A DNA stretch of 64,000 bases from Pseudonocardia abyssalis (GCF_019263705.2 NZ_JADQDK010000001.1:620001-684000), one strand, 5' to 3'. Counted from the first letter of the stretch, positions 15,984 to 23,796 are shown. The notes: generated from the sequence alone by a model not told the origin. Numbers and translations: made by a program.

Positions 15984-16757
15984 TCACAGCGGGAGGGTGT
16001 AGCCGGCGATGGGCCCGCGCATCCACGCGACGAACTCGCCCCAGGCCCCCGTCACCAGCAGGGTGCCGAGCAGGATGAGCATGACGCCGCCGACGATCTG
16101 CATCCCCCGGATGTGCCGCCGCAACCACCCGGCGGTGCGCACAGCCCAGCCGGTGCCCAAGGCGATGAGGACGAACGGCACGCCCAGCCCGGCGCAGTAG
16201 GCCAGCACCAGCACGATCCCGCGCGCGGTCGAGGGGCCGACCTGGGTGCCGGTCGCCAGGGCGATCACCCCGGTGAGGGTCGGGCCGAGACACGGGGTCC
16301 AGCCCAGCCCGTACACCGCGCCGAGGACCGGGGCGCCGGCTAGCCCGACCCGCGGGACGTGGTGGATCCGGACGTCACGTTGCAGGGCCGGGACGAAACC
16401 AAGGAACACCAGTCCCATCGCGATCGTGACGACCCCGCCGATACGTTGCAGCAGCAGCTCGTTGCCGACCAGCCAGTCCGACAGGCCGAGTACGAGCAGC
16501 ACCCCGGCGGTGAACACGACGGTGAACCCGCCGACGAACAGCAGCGCGGCTCCGGCGACCCGCCACCGGCCGGTCCGGGTCGTGACCCCGTCGCCGGAGA
16601 CGCCCTCGTCACCGACCAGCCCGGCCAGGTAACCGACGTAGCCGGGCACCAGCGGCAAGCAGCAGGGGGAGGCGAAGGAGATCGCCCCTGCGGCCAGGGC
16701 CAGCGCTACGGCGACCAGCAGCGGACCGGAGACCGCGAGCTCGGTGAGCGTGTTCAT
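15984..16757 (-). CDS. ccdA: CcdA-type thiol-reducing membrane protein
   Basis: The 257-residue protein has six to seven membrane helices with the paired redox Cys: SFASPCCLPLVPGY in helix 1 and LGWTPCLGPTLTGV in helix 4. It moves electrons from cytoplasmic thioredoxin across the membrane to extracytoplasmic thioredoxin-like proteins. Both neighbours are such proteins: its start overlaps the stop of the lipoprotein thioredoxin by 4 bases, and a second one follows. An extra Cys next to the first (PCC) is unusual. A second CcdA is at 38879-39631. Confidence 0.92.
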   Translation of the reverse strand: MNTLTELAVSGPLLVAVALALAAGAISFASPCCLPLVPGYVGYLAGLVGDEGVSGDGVTTRTGRWRVAGAALLFVGGFTVVFTAGVLLVLGLSDWLVGNELLLQRIGGVVTIAMGLVFLGFVPALQRDVRIHHVPRVGLAGAPVLGAVYGLGWTPCLGPTLTGVIALATGTQVGPSTARGIVLVLAYCAGLGVPFVLIALGTGWAVRTAGWLRRHIRGMQIVGGVMLILLGTLLVTGAWGEFVAWMRGPIAGYTLPL

Positions 16758-17398
16758 GTCCCGCCCCCGCCGTTCGGTGCCGGCTCCTCGGCGGCGACGC
16801 GCTGCACCACGGGCAGCAGCTCGGAGACCCGTACCGCGGTGAGGAACACCGCGGCGACCCGGTGCTGCCGGTCGAGCACGATCGTCGAGGGCACCGTGCT
16901 GCGGGGGAACCCGCTCAGCGCCAGCAGCGAGCGGCCGGGGTTGTCGTAGATCGAGGGGTAGGTGATGCCCCGGTCGACCATGAAGTCACGGGCGGCGTCG
17001 GCGCTGTCCCGCACGTCGATGCCGAGCAGAGTGACGCCCTCGGGCTGCATCTGCTCGTGGATCTGCTGCAGCCCGGGCATCTCCTCGCGGCACGGGCCGC
17101 ACCAGGCCCCCCAGACGTTGAGCACGACGACCTGGCCGGGGAAGTCGTCCAGGCCGATCGTCGTACCGGGTTCGAGCAGGTTCTCCCCGGACAGCCCGGT
17201 CACGGTTCCGCGGGACTCGGGCGGGTCGTACAGGATGCGGGTCTGGCCCCCCGGGGCGACGAAGGTGAACCCGGCGGCCTGGCTGGGTGCGGTCCCGTCG
17301 GGCCGGCTGAAGCTGCAACCGCTCAGCGCCACGAGCAGCGCCACCACGACGGCGGCCGCGACCCGGCCGCGCGGGCGGCGGAGTGGGGCGGGATGCAT
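16754..17398 (-). CDS. ResA/TlpA-like thioredoxin lipoprotein
   Basis: The 214-residue product starts at ATG 17398 behind a strong ribosome site (ggaggtga). The signal peptide ends in lipobox LSGC, so it is lipid-anchored. The thioredoxin domain has WGAWCGPCREEMPGL (CGPC) and the cis-Pro region RSTVPSTIVLD. This is the typical ResA/CcmG-like reductant of System II or copper-site maturation. It is the first gene of the run with CcdA, TlpA, BlaI and M56. The dyad at 17424-17439 lies 26 bases before its start. Confidence 0.9.
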   Translation of the reverse strand: MHPAPLRRPRGRVAAAVVVALLVALSGCSFSRPDGTAPSQAAGFTFVAPGGQTRILYDPPESRGTVTGLSGENLLEPGTTIGLDDFPGQVVVLNVWGAWCGPCREEMPGLQQIHEQMQPEGVTLLGIDVRDSADAARDFMVDRGITYPSIYDNPGRSLLALSGFPRSTVPSTIVLDRQHRVAAVFLTAVRVSELLPVVQRVAAEEPAPNGGGGT

Positions 17399-17423
17399 GT
17401 CACCTCCGAGAGCGTCGTCGCTA

Positions 17424-17439
17424 CTACTATGCGCTGTAG
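17424..17439. promoter_or_regulatory. candidate operator, CTAC-N8-GTAG dyad, divergent promoter
   Basis: The dyad ctactatgcgctgtag lies in the 98-base gap between the thioredoxin lipoprotein (minus) and the arsR-like gene (plus), close to the minus-strand start. It matches the sites at 2437, 21100, 23126 and 38819. It lies at the head of the operon that encodes the BlaI/CopY repressor, so it could mediate autoregulation. Confidence 0.55.
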
Positions 17440-17496
17440 AAGAAGCGGAGCGGGCGGCGGGGTGACAGGCGCCGTTCGGCGTCCTATCATCGTCGA

Positions 17497-17868
17497 ATGG
17501 CGATGACATCGGGAACTGCTGTGTCCGGCAGGCGCGGTCTGGAACCGGCGGCGGCGCTGTTCCACAGCCTGTCCGACACGACCCGGCTGGCGATCGTGCA
17601 GCGACTCGCCCACGGCGAGGCGCGCGTGGTGGATCTGACCGAGCAGCTCGGGCTGGCCCAGTCGACGGTGTCCGCGCACCTCGCCTGCCTGCGCGACTGC
17701 CGGCTGGTCGTCGGCCGCCCCGAGGGGCGGCAGGTGTTCTACGCACTGGCGCGTCCCGAGCTGTGGGATTTGCTGGTGGCGGCGGAGACCCTGCTCGACG
17801 CCACCGGCTCAGCCGTGGCGCTGTGCCCGGTCTACGGCGCCGGCGGCGCGGGTGCCGACGATGAGTGA
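17497..17868 (+). CDS. ArsR-family metal sensor, CmtR-like
   Basis: The 123-residue winged-helix protein contains SDTTRLAIVQRL, the recognition helix VDLTEQLGLAQSTVSAHL, and HLACLRDCRLVV with a Cys-x3-Cys pair in the DNA-binding region. A further Cys lies in the tail (VALCPVYG). This Cys set matches mycobacterial CmtR, which senses Cd2+ and Pb2+. The gene overlaps the P1B-type ATPase start by 8 bases, so it is the local repressor of that exporter. The DNA site is not identified with certainty; the intergenic region contains the CTAC-N8-GTAG dyad, which more likely belongs to BlaI. Confidence 0.88.
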   Translation: MAMTSGTAVSGRRGLEPAAALFHSLSDTTRLAIVQRLAHGEARVVDLTEQLGLAQSTVSAHLACLRDCRLVVGRPEGRQVFYALARPELWDLLVAAETLLDATGSAVALCPVYGAGGAGADDE

Positions 17869-19819
17869 CGCGTGCTGCGGCACCGACGAGCCGCGTCCCG
17901 AGGCCGCGGAGGACCGCGAGCCGGAGCGGCTGTGGGAGGTCTCCGAGCTGCGCTTCGCCGCGGCGTCGGGGGTGCTGCTCGTGGGGTCGCTGGCCGTCGG
18001 CTGGGCCTCGGGTCCGGCATCCGTCGAGCTCGCGCTGCAGGTCGGCGCGCTGGCGCTCGGCGGGTGGACGTTCGTGCCCGCCACGCTGCGCCGCCTGGTC
18101 CGGGGCCGGATCGGGGTCGGCACGCTGATGACGGTCGCCGCGGTCGGGGCGGTGCTGCTGGGCGAGATCGGTGAGGCCGCCATGTTGGCGTTCCTGTTCT
18201 CGATCAGCGAGGGACTGGAGGAGTACTCGATCGCGCGCACCCGGCGCGGATTGCGCGCGCTGCTCTCGCTGGTGCCCGAGCGGGCCACCGTGCTGCGCGG
18301 CGGGGCGGAGGTCGTCGTCGCCCCGGCGGAGCTGCGGGTCGGGGACACGATGCTGGTACGCCCGGGGGAGCGCCTCGCCACCGACGGGCGGATCACCACC
18401 GGCCGCACCGCACTGGACCTGTCCGCGATCACCGGGGAGTCGGTGCCGGTCGAGGCCGGGCCCGACGACGAGGTGTTCGCCGGGTCGATCAACGGCTCGG
18501 GGGCGCTTGAGGTGCGGGTCACCAGCACCTCCGAGGACAACTCGCTGGCGCGGATCGTCGCGATCGTGGAGGCCGAGCAGGCCCGCAAGGGCGAGGCCCA
18601 GCGACTCGCCGACCGCATCGCCCGGCCGATGGTCCCCGGCGTGCTGGTCGTCGCCGCGCTGATCGCCGGGGTCGGCAGCCTGTTCGGGGAACCGCTGGTG
18701 TGGATCGAGCGGGCCCTGGTCGTGCTCGTCGCCGCCTCGCCGTGCGCGCTCGCCATCTCGGTCCCCGTCACCGTGGTCGCCGCCGTCGGCGCCGCGAGCC
18801 GGATCGGCGTCCTGGTCAAGGGCGGGGCCGCGCTGGAGGGTCTGGGCCGGATCCGCGGCATCGCGCTGGACAAGACCGGCACGCTGACGCGCAACCGGCC
18901 GGCCGTCATCGAGGTCGTCGCCACCGGTGGTGCCACAAGCGACGAGGTGCTGGACCTGGCCGCCGCACTGGAGGCGCGTAGCGAGCATCCGCTTGCCCGG
19001 GCGATCCTGGCCGCCGTCGATTCGCCCACCCCCGCGGCGGACGTGGAGGCTGTGCCCGGAGCCGGGCTCACCGGCCGGCTCGACGGGCGGGCGTTGCGCC
19101 TGGGTCGTCCCGGCTGGATCGACGCGGGCGAGCTGGCCGGCCCGGTCGCCCGGATGCAGGGGTCGGGGGCCACTGCGGTGCTGGTCGAGGCCGACGGGCG
19201 GCTGCTCGGGGCGGTCGCGGTCCGCGACGAGCTGCGCCCCGAGGCTGCGGAGGTCGTCGCCCGGCTGCGCGGCGACGGGTACCGGGTGGCCATGCTCACC
19301 GGCGACAACGAGGCCACCGCGGCGGCGCTCGCCGCGCAGGCCGGCATCACCGAGGTCCACGCCGAGCTGCGCCCGGAGGACAAGGCCGCGCTGGTGGCGG
19401 CCCTGCGGGCCGAGCGACCCACCGCGATGGTCGGTGACGGTGTCAACGACGCCCCGGCCCTGGCCACCGCGGACGTGGGGATCGCCATGGGCGCGATGGG
19501 CACCGACGTGGCCATCGAGACCGCCGACGTGGCGCTGATGGGCGAGGACCTGCGGCACCTGCCCCAGGCCCTGGGCCACGCGCGGCGCGCCCGCGCGATC
19601 ATGCTGCAGAACGTGGGCCTGTCGCTGGCCATCGTCGTGGTGCTGGTGCCGCTGGCGCTGCTCGGGGTGCTCGGGCTGGCCGCCGTGGTCGCGGTGCACG
19701 AGCTTGCCGAGATCGTCGTGATCGCCAACGGCGTCCGGGCCGGGCGGGCCCGCCCCCTCGCGCCCGCCGGGCCGCAGGCCACGGCGGTCCCGGCCCCGGA
19801 GACGGTCCGAGCCCGGTGA
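17861..19819 (+). CDS. heavy-metal P1B-type ATPase with SPC metal site (Cd/Zn/Co exporter)
   Basis: The 652-residue protein starts at ATG 17861 with a short Cys pair (SDACCG) but no HMA domain. The membrane metal motif is SPC at about residue 293 (VAASPCALAISVP), where Cu and most Zn pumps have CPC. The phosphorylation motif DKTGTLT is at about 337, with MLTGDNEAT and GDGVNDAPAL following. The last helix contains HELAEIVVIANGVRAGR. SPC ATPases are usually assigned to Co2+, Fe2+ or Zn2+ (P1B-4, CtpD-like). The CmtR-like sensor upstream suggests Cd2+/Pb2+ or Zn2+ induction, so the cargo is open. Confidence 0.88.
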   Translation: MSDACCGTDEPRPEAAEDREPERLWEVSELRFAAASGVLLVGSLAVGWASGPASVELALQVGALALGGWTFVPATLRRLVRGRIGVGTLMTVAAVGAVLLGEIGEAAMLAFLFSISEGLEEYSIARTRRGLRALLSLVPERATVLRGGAEVVVAPAELRVGDTMLVRPGERLATDGRITTGRTALDLSAITGESVPVEAGPDDEVFAGSINGSGALEVRVTSTSEDNSLARIVAIVEAEQARKGEAQRLADRIARPMVPGVLVVAALIAGVGSLFGEPLVWIERALVVLVAASPCALAISVPVTVVAAVGAASRIGVLVKGGAALEGLGRIRGIALDKTGTLTRNRPAVIEVVATGGATSDEVLDLAAALEARSEHPLARAILAAVDSPTPAADVEAVPGAGLTGRLDGRALRLGRPGWIDAGELAGPVARMQGSGATAVLVEADGRLLGAVAVRDELRPEAAEVVARLRGDGYRVAMLTGDNEATAAALAAQAGITEVHAELRPEDKAALVAALRAERPTAMVGDGVNDAPALATADVGIAMGAMGTDVAIETADVALMGEDLRHLPQALGHARRARAIMLQNVGLSLAIVVVLVPLALLGVLGLAAVVAVHELAEIVVIANGVRAGRARPLAPAGPQATAVPAPETVRAR

Positions 19820-19831
19820 GCGGCCGGGCCG

Positions 19832-20665
19832 TCAGCCGACGGTGCTGAAGGTGGTGCCGCCGTCGGTGGAGCGATGCACGCCGCCGGCGGTGGCGGCCAG
19901 CAGTTCGTCCGCCGTGGCGGTGACGGCCTGGGGTCGGCCGCCCGGCACCGTGCCGGCGGCGGTCCAGGTGGCGCCGGCGTCGGTGCTGGTGTGCACCCCA
20001 CTGTCCAGGTCGAGGCCGTACACCGTGCCGTCGGGCGCCCACGACACGTACGCGAGCTGCGGCCCGGTCGGGGGTGCGAACGTGCGCCCGCCGTCGGTGC
20101 TGAGCGCGGTACCGCCCTGCACCGTCGCCAGCACCCGCTGCCCGGCGCCGGGTTCGACCGCGATGTCGAGCGCCTGGACGGCGGCCCCGTCGTCCCAGGT
20201 GCGCCCGCCGTCGGTGCTGGCGCGAAGGAGCCCGTTGGTGGCGTCGTAGCCGTACACCGTGTCCCCGGCGACCTCAAGGGCATGGAAGTCGACCTCGCCG
20301 GTCAGCGACAGCGGCGTCCAGGTCGTGCCCCCGTCGGTGCTCTCCGCGAGCCCGATCGGCTCGGGCAGGGTGTCACCCGGCCCGGGGTGGCCGCTGGAGA
20401 GGAACCGGCCGGGCCCGGCGACGGTGAAGCCCATCAGGTCACGACCGGCCGCGCCTGCCGGAACCAGCCCGTCGGGTCCGCTGCGGAACAGCCCGTCGTG
20501 CGAGGCCACGTAGACGGTCCCGTCGGCCGGGTCGGTCCCCACGCCGTGCACGTGCTCGAAGACCGGCCCGTCGGCGTCCGGTGCCGTCGTGCCGGGGGAG
20601 GAGCATGCGGTCACGGCGAGGGCGGCGAGTACGAGGGCCGTCATGGCCCGGGAGCGGTGGGGCAT
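19832..20665 (-). CDS. BNR/sialidase-like repeat lipoprotein
   Basis: The 277-residue product has a signal peptide with lipobox VTACSS and a beta-propeller made of Asp-box-type repeats (STDGGTTWTPL, STDGGRTWDDG, STDGGRTFAPP, STDAGATWTAA, STDGGTTFSTV). It belongs to the group often annotated as F510_1955-type glycosylhydrolase or exo-alpha-sialidase-like; no catalytic residues can be assigned and enzymatic activity is uncertain. It directly follows the decayed DUF3105 gene on the same strand and converges with the P1B ATPase with a 12-base gap. A 37-base copy of part of this gene lies at 22556-22592. Confidence 0.7.
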   Translation of the reverse strand: MPHRSRAMTALVLAALAVTACSSPGTTAPDADGPVFEHVHGVGTDPADGTVYVASHDGLFRSGPDGLVPAGAAGRDLMGFTVAGPGRFLSSGHPGPGDTLPEPIGLAESTDGGTTWTPLSLTGEVDFHALEVAGDTVYGYDATNGLLRASTDGGRTWDDGAAVQALDIAVEPGAGQRVLATVQGGTALSTDGGRTFAPPTGPQLAYVSWAPDGTVYGLDLDSGVHTSTDAGATWTAAGTVPGGRPQAVTATADELLAATAGGVHRSTDGGTTFSTVG

Positions 20666-20679
20666 GGGTCTCCGGTTCG

Positions 20680-21098
20680 GTAGGCCGGTGCGCAGCCGGC
20701 GTCGGTTCGGGGGTGAGGGACAGGTTGCCGGCCAGCGCACGACGAACTGCTCGAAGCGGGGGCCGGCGGGGGTGTCGAGGACCAGGCGGTGGCCCCCAGG
20801 ACTGCACCGTCAACGGGACAGCTGGGCCCGGGAAGGGCGATACCAGCAGGTCGTCGCCGTCGGTGACCCGGAAGCCGAGCTGTCGCACGGTGTCGGCAGA
20901 CAGCCGCGCCGGGTCGTAGGTGATCCGTACCGTGCCGTGCTCCAGCGCGCGTGCACGACCGCCGCTGGGTAGACCGGGTCGGCCGAGGGGACGTACACGC
21001 TCCACGGAACGGTGACACCCAGGCTCCCGGGTTCGACCGACTGCTGCGTTCCAATGATACGGATGAGGTCCTCCCGGGTGATGCGTGCCCCCCCATCG
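20680..21098 (-). pseudogene. decayed DUF3105 gene with several frameshifts
   Basis: Pieces of a DUF3105 protein are found in order but in different frames: VTVPWSVYVPSADPVYP, then ALEHGTVRITYDPARLS, LVSPFPGPAVPLTVQSWG, and a shifted tail GPRFEQFVVRWPATCP. Comparison with the intact copy at 233-865 (same tail DNA at the stop) identifies it. The promoter dyad at 21100-21115 is still present just upstream. The gene cannot make a full product unless the shifts are sequencing errors. Confidence 0.75.
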
Positions 21099-21099
21099 T

Positions 21100-21115
21100 C
21101 TACTAAGACCTGTAG
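21100..21115. promoter_or_regulatory. candidate operator, CTAC-N8-GTAG dyad, before a relic gene
   Basis: The dyad ctactaagacctgtag precedes the decayed DUF3105 gene. It is less regular in the spacer than the other copies (taagacct instead of tatg...), yet the half sites and the flanking AAG are kept. Confidence 0.45.
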
Positions 21116-21220
21116 AAGTAGACGGTCGGCCCGGTGCGTTCCCGTAGAGGCGCCTCGGGCTGAGGTCAGGCTCATCACGACAGGTGGTCGTGGCTCGGTG
21201 GCTCACCCCGCGGGACTGCG

Positions 21221-21412
21221 CTAGAGGCTCGCGTGGCTGCGCATACATCGGGTGCCGACGAGCAGGCTGAAGCCGAGACGGACGAGGCTGGCGGTCACGG
21301 CGAGGACGCCGACGGTCGAGGGGCCGACCGAGTGGATGGCCTGCACGAGCAACGCCAGGTTCATCAGGGTCGCGGCGGCGGCGACCAGCGCTCCGCGCAG
21401 AGGGCCTGTGGC
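21221..21412 (-). pseudogene. C-terminal remnant of an unidentified membrane protein
   Basis: The minus strand encodes about 60 residues with two hydrophobic stretches (LRGALVAAAATLMNLALLVQ and VGPSTVGVLAVTASLV) ending at a stop at 21221-21223. No start or N-terminal part is present. It could derive from a DUF4010/MgtC-like membrane protein, but this is not certain. It abuts the arsC fragment on the other strand, showing a recombination junction near 21412. Confidence 0.4.
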
Positions 21413-21559
21413 GACGCCTGCCCGGTGTTCCCCGGCAAGCGCTACCTGGACTGGCACCTCACCGACCCCGCCGGCAAGACGCCCGCGGAGATCCGGCCGA
21501 TCCGCGACGACATCCACGCTCGGGTCCGGGCCCTGCTGGCCGAGATTGTCCTGACGTGA
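21413..21559 (+). pseudogene. C-terminal fragment of a thioredoxin-type arsenate reductase (ArsC)
   Basis: The 48-codon fragment reads DACPVFPGKRYLDWHLTDP and then AGKTPAEIRPIRDDIHARV, ending in a stop. This is the C-terminal third of the low-molecular-weight-phosphatase type of arsenate reductase. The catalytic Cys loop and all upstream sequence are missing. It is a relic left by deletion. Confidence 0.75.
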
Positions 21560-21681
21560 CCCCGTCGGGGCTGTTCGTCTGCGTCCGCGCACGTTCAGCC
21601 TGGCCGCCGAGACCGTGGACCCGGACCGCTCGGCGGCGTCGACGGTGGTGGACCGGCGACGGCCGGGCATAGGGTTGGTGG

Positions 21682-22053
21682 ATGGCTCCGAGTGGTGTCG
21701 ATCCTGCAGTCGGCCGGTTCCGCGATGACCCTCAGCCGCAGCGCACAGCGGGGTGGGAGGCTCAGGTGCCGACGTTGGAACCGGTGGTGGCGCCGTGTTG
21801 GTGCTGCGCCGGTGAGTTCGCTGAGGTCGACCTGGTTCGGCTCGGCGCTCGCCCGGAGGCGGCGATCTGTCTGGACTGCGCGCGGTTCGTGAAGCGGCGG
21901 GCGGTGGCCAGGCGCGACGAGCATCGTCGGACACCCTTCGGTGCGGTGCGCGGTGGTGTGCAGCGGGTGCGGGACCGGGTGATCAGCAACGGGTGGCACG
22001 AGCGCGGGCCGTTGGGCGCGTTCCTGCGCCGGCTGGACCGCTTCCTGCCATGA
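21682..22053 (+). CDS. hypothetical protein with Cys-pair zinc-ribbon-like core
   Basis: The 123-residue product starts at ATG 21682. It has two Cys pairs (APCWCCAGEF and ICLDCARFV, 27 residues apart) that could hold one zinc ion, then a basic C-terminus (FVKRRAVARRDEHRR). I do not recognise the family. Its stop overlaps the start of the frameshifted thioredoxin-like gene by 4 bases (ATGA). It lies among decayed genes but looks intact itself. Confidence 0.5.
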   Translation: MAPSGVDPAVGRFRDDPQPQRTAGWEAQVPTLEPVVAPCWCCAGEFAEVDLVRLGARPEAAICLDCARFVKRRAVARRDEHRRTPFGAVRGGVQRVRDRVISNGWHERGPLGAFLRRLDRFLP

Positions 22054-22327
22054 GCAGGGCCGTGCGCGTGGAGGTCGTGCGTCATGAGGGTTGCCCGCTC
22101 GCTGCGGCGGCTGTGGACCTCGTCCGGAGTGCGTGCACGAGCTGGGTATCGACGGCGTCGTCACGGAGCGTGTGGCGCGGTACCCGTCGCCGACGGTGCT
22201 GGTCGACGGCCGCGACGTGATGTGCGCTCCGGGCGATGGCACGCCCATCGAGGCGTGCCGGCTCGACGTGCCGACTCGTGAGCGGGTCACCGATGCGTTG
22301 AGATCGGCGTCGCTCCAAGACGGATGA
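22050..22327 (+). pseudogene. small thioredoxin-like thiol protein, frameshifted
   Basis: The first frame from ATG 22050 gives VRVEVVRHEGCPLAAAAVDLV. The continuation CVHELGIDGVVTERV, YPSPTVLVDGRDVMC and IEACRLDVPTRERV lies in another frame, so a single-base change near 22127 breaks the gene. The fold pattern (HEGCPLA, later SPTVLVDG) is that of small thioredoxin-like proteins seen in mercury/alkylmercury-lyase-related contexts. It is translationally coupled to the Cys-pair protein upstream. It may be a pseudogene or a sequencing error. Confidence 0.5.
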
Positions 22328-22463
22328 GCGTCGGTCGGGTCGCCGACTCGCGTGACCGTGGCACGTTGCCTGCGGCGAGGACCGCGGCCACAGCGGTGAT
22401 GGCGGCCAGTAGGCCGAACACGGGTGGGTAGCCGCCCAGAGCGTCGGCGAGGACCGCGGCCAC
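22287..22463 (-). pseudogene. C-terminal fragment of an MFS transporter
   Basis: The minus strand encodes one and a half helices (VLADALGGYPPVFGLLAAI, then TAVAAVLAAGN) and a short tail to a stop at 22287, as at the end of a major facilitator protein. Nothing upstream continues the gene. Confidence 0.4.
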
Positions 22464-22555
22464 GGGAGATCGCGGTCGCGACCATGGCCGGGGCGGTAAG
22501 TGTGCCGGGGAGTTGGTCGTAGTGGGGCGAGCGCAGCGCGGCTTCGGCGATGACG

Positions 22556-22592
22556 GTGACCTGATGGGCTTCACGGTCGCCGGGCCCGGCCG
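22556..22592 (+). other. 37-base shard of the BNR lipoprotein gene
   Basis: This stretch matches 20406-20442 on the opposite strand in 36 of 37 positions and encodes DLMGFTVAGPGR, the same peptide as in the lipoprotein at 19832. It lies between the MFS and P-type ATPase remnants and appears to be debris from a second copy of that lipoprotein gene. Confidence 0.6.
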
Positions 22593-22687
22593 ACGGCCAA
22601 CGGCGGCGCGGCCATGTTGTCCCGGACGCGATCCGGGGTCAGCGGCTGGCTATCCACCTGGGGCAGGGTGCCGACCCGTTCGCGGGC

Positions 22688-23110
22688 ACCTGCGGTGAGG
22701 AGCGTGGAGGCGTCGACGGCCGAGCTGCCCTCGTCGTCGACGCTGTCGGTGGCGATCTTCTCGCCGGGCCGGACGACGAAGCGGTCGCCGACGGCGAGCT
22801 GTGCGGTCGGGATCCGCACCTCGACCCCGTCACGCAGGACCGCGACGTCCTTCGCGCCCAGTTCGAGCAGCGCGCGGAGGGCGGCGCCGGCGCGGCGCTT
22901 GGAGCGGGCCTCGAAGTTTCGGCCGGCCAGGATGAACGTCGTGACGCCCGCCGCGACCTCGAGGTAGATGTTGGAGCCGTCGGTCGGCGCGCCTGAGAAG
23001 TCGAACGAGGCAAGCTGGAACGGGCGGGTCATGCCCGGCACGCCCGCGGTGCCGAACAGCAGCGCTTACAGCGACCAGGCCGCCAGTGGATCGTCGTGGT
23101 CCCGTGGTAT
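22688..23110 (-). pseudogene. internal fragment of a copper-type P-type ATPase
   Basis: The readable part has NIYLEVAAGVTTFILAGRNF and QLAVGDRFVVRPGEKIATD, parallel to CopA at 42402-44660 (IYLEVAAGLVTFVLAGRYF and RVGQRFLVRPGASVATD). Upstream in the same frame is AAWSL, a stop, then ALLFG, matching AAWSLYAMFG of CopA, so a Tyr codon has become TAA at 23066-23068. The HMA domain, first helices, metal site and catalytic domain are gone. The promoter dyad at 23126-23141 is retained. Confidence 0.75.
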
Positions 23111-23125
23111 CGGCGGATCGGGCAC

Positions 23126-23141
23126 CTACTATGCTGCGTAG
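23126..23141. promoter_or_regulatory. candidate operator, CTAC-N8-GTAG dyad, before ATPase relic
   Basis: The dyad ctactatgctgcgtag lies upstream of the copper-ATPase remnant. It keeps the same half sites and TATG spacer start as the copies at 17424 and 38819, although the gene it served has lost its ends. Confidence 0.5.
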
Positions 23142-23271
23142 AAGCGAGGCGGCCCACCCGGGACTCTCGGGGGTAGTTCGCTGACTCGCCCGGTGCGCCA
23201 CCGCCGCTTTCTGGGCATCAAGCTGACGGCCGGGTCTGGGTTTGGATACCGGGTGCGAGGAGGGCGGCGCG

Positions 23272-23796
23272 ATGAGCCAGAGCCGTGACATCGCGACTCC
23301 CGGCACGCGTACCGCGGCGTTCGCAGCGGTAACAACTGTGCTGGTTGCGGTGACCGCTGGTGCTGTGGCCGGGAGTCACCCGCTGCACACAGCAACTCTG
23401 GGTGCAGCCGCAATCGCACTGGGGCTAATGCGCCTGGCGCAGCCAGGCCGACATCGAGGCTACTTCGCCGCAGCCAGCGGCATGCTGGTCAGTGAGCCCG
23501 TCGTGCATGCCGCGATGGCCGTTCTCCCATATGGGACCGAGCATTCCGGCGACCGCGCGATCCTCCCGCTGCAGATGGTGTTGGCCGTGCTCGTCATTGC
23601 CGCTGTCGCCGGGGCGGAAACCCTATATCTGCTGGCCGGTGCGTTGTGGCGGGCGCTTCGGCTACCGCGGCGCCCTCTCCCGGTCCCCGGGCGACCGACG
23701 CCACCGCTCGTTGACGTTCTCGCAGCAGCCGTACCCGGACCCGGGGCTGGCCAATTCCGTCGCCGCGGACCTCCGTCGAGGCTGACCGTCGCCTGA
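23272..23796 (+). CDS. hypothetical membrane protein, 174 residues
   Basis: ATG 23272 follows a ribosome site (gaggagg). The protein has about four helices (for example AAFAAVTTVLVAVTAGAVAG and LPLQMVLAVLVIAAVAG), with an extracytoplasmic loop AMAVLPYGTEHSGDR, and a Pro-rich C-terminal tail. The layout is similar to small membrane proteins found with copper genes, but no family is assigned. It is the first intact gene right of the relic region. Confidence 0.5.
   Translation: MSQSRDIATPGTRTAAFAAVTTVLVAVTAGAVAGSHPLHTATLGAAAIALGLMRLAQPGRHRGYFAAASGMLVSEPVVHAAMAVLPYGTEHSGDRAILPLQMVLAVLVIAAVAGAETLYLLAGALWRALRLPRRPLPVPGRPTPPLVDVLAAAVPGPGAGQFRRRGPPSRLTVA

Noticed and set aside
16754..19699. Very long minus-strand frame ending in the thioredoxin lipoprotein
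   Set aside because: Only the part from ATG 17398, with a strong ribosome site and lipobox, is real. The rest is the complement of the ArsR and ATPase genes.
20680..23270. Insertion sequence as the cause of the relic region
   Set aside because: No transposase motif or terminal inverted repeats could be found; deletion and recombination explain the fragments without one.
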